NCBI GenBank assembly: GCA_005877965.1
Contig: VBNP01000033.1
Coordinates: 1,202 to 9,886 of the forward strand
Length of the DNA: 8,685 bases
Origin: Gammaproteobacteria bacterium
Lineage (GTDB): Bacteria > Pseudomonadota > Gammaproteobacteria > Steroidobacterales > Steroidobacteraceae
Direction of reading: 5' to 3'
Shown: piece after piece, positions 6,239 through 8,685 of the stretch
How positions within the stretch are numbered: the first letter of the stretch is position 1
Layout of the letters: each line of letters opens with the position of its first letter
The notes under the pieces: generated by a model
The model's input: only the letters and a program-made list of their open reading frames with translations
The model's database searches: none
Told to the model about the DNA's origin: nothing
Made by a program: the position numbers and the translations under genes

Positions 6239-7009
6239 GTGATCCTGCGTCAGTTCCTGCACACCGATCCCGTCGCGCTCTCCTACCTCTTCGGCTGCGG
6301 AAGTAAGGCCGCGGCCGCCGTGGTCGATCCTGTGGGCGACCTCGCGCCGTATGTCAAGGCAGCGCAGGACACCGGAATGCGCATGCTCTACGTCATCGAC
6401 ACGCACATTCATGCGGATCATGCCTCGAGCGGGCGACGCCTGGCGGCGGCGACGGGCGCCGAGTATGTGCTGCTGGCTGAAGCCGACGCGACGGTTCCGT
6501 TCCGAGGCGTTCGCGACCACGACGTGCTGGCGCTCGGTAACGTCACGGCGCAGATCCTCCACACGCCGGGGCACACACCCGAGCACATGTCCGTAGTCGT
6601 CACCGATCAGACGCGCTCGGACGACCCGTGGTTCGTGCTGACCGGCCATACGCTGTTGGTGGGCGATGTGGGCAGGACCGAGCTTGCCACGACCCCGGAG
6701 GACGGAGCCCGCGTCCTGTTCAAGAGCCTCCGACGCCTCAAGGCCTTACCCGATTACCTGGAGGTCCTGCCAGGGGCATTCTCGGGGTCGCTCTGCGGTC
6801 GCGGCCTGAGCGGCAAGCTCACGTCCACCATCGGCTTCGAGAGACGACACAATGCGGCGTTTCGGATCGAAGACGAAGGTGAGTTCGTCCGCCTCATGCT
6901 GACCGATATACCAGCGCCGCCGCCGGAGGCGGCGGCGCTACGCGCGGCCAACGCGGGGCGTGACCGCCTCGAATTCTGTCTCGCGTCGACGCCGACCTCG
7001 GGCTACTGA
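6239..7009 (+). CDS. Metallo-beta-lactamase-fold protein, ETHE1/persulfide-dioxygenase-like, variant metal site
   Basis: The closest recognisable relatives are ETHE1 and the N-terminal domain of CstB, which oxidise glutathione or other persulfides to sulfite with a single iron held by two His and one Asp. This 256-residue protein keeps HIHADH (His56, His58, Asp60, His61) and His112 in HTPGHTPEH. However, the TGD that supplies the ligand Asp is TGH here (His137), and the PAH/PGH near the C-terminus is PGA (Ala180). Asp143 in VGDVGR is shared with CstB. SGSLCG and STIGFERRHN also match this sulfur-linked branch. Activity may therefore differ from a standard persulfide dioxygenase. GTG at 6239 is chosen for its GGAGG; the ATG at 6170 lies inside the operator. 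It is divergent from a rhodanese-fused regulator and 59 bases ahead of a transporter gene, which points to sulfur metabolism or detoxification. Confidence 0.82.
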   Translation: MILRQFLHTDPVALSYLFGCGSKAAAAVVDPVGDLAPYVKAAQDTGMRMLYVIDTHIHADHASSGRRLAAATGAEYVLLAEADATVPFRGVRDHDVLALGNVTAQILHTPGHTPEHMSVVVTDQTRSDDPWFVLTGHTLLVGDVGRTELATTPEDGARVLFKSLRRLKALPDYLEVLPGAFSGSLCGRGLSGKLTSTIGFERRHNAAFRIEDEGEFVRLMLTDIPAPPPEAAALRAANAGRDRLEFCLASTPTSGY

Positions 7010-7068
7010 CGACCTTCGGCGCCGCCTTCATTGCGGTCGCGGCCACCGGGCGCCGGAGTCAGTAAATC

Positions 7069-8343
7069 ATGTCGGCAAGATCCACCGCTGCCGGTTCACC
7101 CATCGTCCGGCTCGGCTTACGCGAAAACTGGCCGCAGTTCGCGTTGCTGATCGCCACCAACGCGTTCGTCGGTGGCATGGTCGGATTGGAGCGGACCGTG
7201 GTCCCGCTCCTCGGCGCGAGCGAGTTCAGGATTGCCTCGACCACTGTCATCGTGTCGTTCATCGTCACCTTCGGCGTCGTCAAGGCGATTTCCAATCTGG
7301 TCTCAGGGCACCTCGCGGACGCATTCGGCCGCAAGCACATGCTGGTGTTCGGCTGGCTGGTCGGATTACCGGTTCCGTTCATGCTCGCCTGGGGGCCCAG
7401 CTGGGGGTGGGTGGTGGCCGCGAACGCGCTGCTCGGCATCAACCAGGGCTTCGCCTGGTCGATGACCGTCATCATGAAGGTGGACCTCGTCGGCCCCAAG
7501 TCACGTGGGCTCGCCGTCGGCCTCAATGAATTCGCGGGCTATCTCTCCGTCGGCGTTACAGCTTTCCTCACCGGGTATATCGCCGAGCATTACGGTCTTC
7601 GTCCGGCGCCGTTCTACCTGGGTATCGCCTTCGCAGCGCTGGGACTGGGTTTTTCAGTGCTGCTCGTGCGCGACACCGGCCGCCACGTCGGATTGGAGAT
7701 CTCCCGTCATGCGGAAACCCCTGAGCGGATGAGCTTCGGGCAGATCTTCCAGCGCGCCTCATTCGGCGACCGCAATCTGTTCGCGGCCTCCCAGGCCGGG
7801 CTCGTCAACAATCTGAACGATGGCATGAGCTGGGGGATCTTCCCGCTGTTCTTTGCCGGCTTCGGCCTCGGTGTCGAGCGCATCGGCATTCTGAAAGCGA
7901 TCTACCCGGCGGTCTGGGGTGTGTGTCAGACGGTCACGGGACCCTTGAGTGACCGCTGGGGCCGAAAGGGTTTGATCGTGGCCGGGATGTGGGTCCAGGC
8001 CAGCGGGCTGCTGCTGACGGCCGTCACGCATAGCTTTGGCTGGTGGTCCCTCGCAAGTGTGCTTCTCGGCCTCGGCACTGCGATGGTCTACCCGACGCTG
8101 ATCGCATCGGTTTCCGACGCCTCGCATCCCTCGTGGCGGGCGCGTTCGCTGAGCGTCTATCGTTTCTGGCGCGACCTGGGGTACGCCATCGGTGCGCTGT
8201 CTGCCGGAATCATGACCGACGTGTTCGGCGCGGCGTCGGCGATCGCGGTAATCAGCGCGCTCACCTTCCTCTCCGGAGCACTCGTCGCCGTCGTGATGAG
8301 CGCGCACCGGCCGCCGCCGCAGCAGCCGAGCTCGGTGCGCTGA
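7069..8343 (+). CDS. Major facilitator superfamily transporter
   Basis: The 424-residue protein is an inner-membrane carrier with the usual 12-helix, two-half layout. The family's loop motif occurs in both halves: GHLADAFGRK at 80-89 and GPLSDRWGRK at 291-300. Many hydrophobic segments are visible, for example FALLIATNAFVGGMVGL near the start and SALTFLSGALVAVVMS near the end. There is no cleavable signal peptide; the first 20 residues are polar. ATG at 7069 has GGAG 11 bases upstream, a little far. It follows the ETHE1-like gene by 59 bases on the same strand and is probably co-transcribed. Sequence alone does not give the substrate. The neighbours suggest a sulfur compound, a toxic anion or a metal-related solute, and drug efflux is possible too. 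Confidence 0.88.
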   Translation: MSARSTAAGSPIVRLGLRENWPQFALLIATNAFVGGMVGLERTVVPLLGASEFRIASTTVIVSFIVTFGVVKAISNLVSGHLADAFGRKHMLVFGWLVGLPVPFMLAWGPSWGWVVAANALLGINQGFAWSMTVIMKVDLVGPKSRGLAVGLNEFAGYLSVGVTAFLTGYIAEHYGLRPAPFYLGIAFAALGLGFSVLLVRDTGRHVGLEISRHAETPERMSFGQIFQRASFGDRNLFAASQAGLVNNLNDGMSWGIFPLFFAGFGLGVERIGILKAIYPAVWGVCQTVTGPLSDRWGRKGLIVAGMWVQASGLLLTAVTHSFGWWSLASVLLGLGTAMVYPTLIASVSDASHPSWRARSLSVYRFWRDLGYAIGALSAGIMTDVFGAASAIAVISALTFLSGALVAVVMSAHRPPPQQPSSVR

Positions 8344-8379
8344 GACCGGATGGAGCTCCGCAACGCGCAGCGGCTCCTG

Positions 8380-8685
8380 TCAGCGTGTCGCCCGTAGATG
8401 TTTGGCGCGAATGAGTCGATACGCCGCCGGCACCACAAACATCGAGATCAACGGCGCCGTGATCATGCCACCGACCATCGGCGCGGCAATGCGCCGCATG
8501 AGCTCCGAGCCCGTGCCGCTGCCCCACATGATGGGCAGGAGCCCCGCGACGATCACCGCCACCGTCATGGCGATTGGCCGCACTCGTAAGGCAGCGCCTG
8601 CGATGATGGCCTCGACGAGATCGTGCTCGCCACTCAGGCGGCCGCTCGCGGCGCGAGCGGCGAGCACCTGGTTCAGGTAGACCAG
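8380..8685 (-). CDS. C-terminal part of a CusA/CzcA-type heavy-metal RND efflux pump (partial)
   Basis: The frame enters from the right window edge and ends at a TGA (8380-8382), giving 101 residues. GEHDLVEAIIAGAALRVRP, LLPIMWGSGTGSE and MRRIAAPMVGGM are hallmark sequences of the last transmembrane bundle of heavy-metal RND pumps such as CusA (Cu/Ag) and CzcA (Co/Zn/Cd). These proton-driven proteins form a tripartite complex with a membrane-fusion protein and an outer-membrane channel. This part does not by itself decide between copper and zinc/cobalt; nearby copA favours copper. The rest of the roughly 1,000-residue protein lies outside the window, so this is an edge cut and not a damaged gene. 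It converges on the MFS gene with a 36-base gap. Confidence 0.92.
   Translation of the reverse strand: MVYLNQVLAARAASGRLSGEHDLVEAIIAGAALRVRPIAMTVAVIVAGLLPIMWGSGTGSELMRRIAAPMVGGMITAPLISMFVVPAAYRLIRAKHLRATR

Noticed and set aside
6992..7065. A hydrophobic, membrane-like stretch (GLLTTFGAAFIAVAATG) in another frame ending at TAA 7063
   Set aside because: No start codon is visible near it and it largely overlaps or follows the ETHE1-like stop. It may be a relic of a small membrane gene, but the support is too thin.
7759..8307. A 182-residue open frame on the minus strand
   Set aside because: It is antisense to the MFS gene, with the same low-complexity antisense character and no recognisable domain.
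8352..8377. GGAGC and GCTCC as a terminator between the MFS and RND genes
   Set aside because: The stem has only 5 pairs with a 16-base loop and no T-run on either side.

Overview
The window is GC-rich, tightly packed bacterial DNA. Gene content (AlkB, Ada-type methyltransferase, ArsR-rhodanese fusion, Cu(I) P-type ATPase, heavy-metal RND pump) and codon use suggest a member of the Pseudomonadota, probably a high-GC gamma- or betaproteobacterium. This is inferred from the type of gene present and not from a marker gene. No RNA gene, insertion sequence or CRISPR array is visible, and no stretch longer than about 115 bases lacks a gene.

Bases 1-2071 (+ strand) form a DNA-alkylation repair operon. 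It holds the tail of an unidentified gene, an O6-alkylguanine-DNA methyltransferase, a 2-oxoglutarate/Fe(II) oxygenase of the prolyl-4-hydroxylase-like type, and AlkB. The first three reading frames overlap at their stop and start codons (ATGA, GTGA) and alkB follows after 12 bases. The methyltransferase and AlkB reverse alkylation damage directly; the target of the second oxygenase is not known from sequence.

Bases 2108-3189 (+) hold a Fic-domain AMP-transferase with an N-terminal inhibitory motif and a C-terminal winged helix. It is visibly richer in A+T than its neighbours. A 19-base palindrome lies just upstream. Fic-like sequence continues upstream of the only usable start codon, so the 5' end looks truncated or altered.

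Bases 3214-7009 centre on a divergent promoter region at 6132-6238. Leftward run an ArsR-rhodanese fusion regulator and then a copper-exporting P-type ATPase. Rightward run an ETHE1-like metallo-beta-lactamase-fold protein and then, to 8343, a major facilitator transporter. A 9-base perfect inverted repeat between the divergent genes is the probable ArsR operator. The only cysteines of the regulator sit in its rhodanese domain, so sulfane-sulfur sensing is a reasonable hypothesis, which would tie sulfur state to copper export. The ETHE1-like protein has an unusual metal site, with His in place of the ligand Asp and Ala in place of the last His.

Bases 8380-8685 (- strand) are the C-terminus of a CusA/CzcA-type RND efflux pump that continues beyond the window, a second sign of a metal-resistance region.
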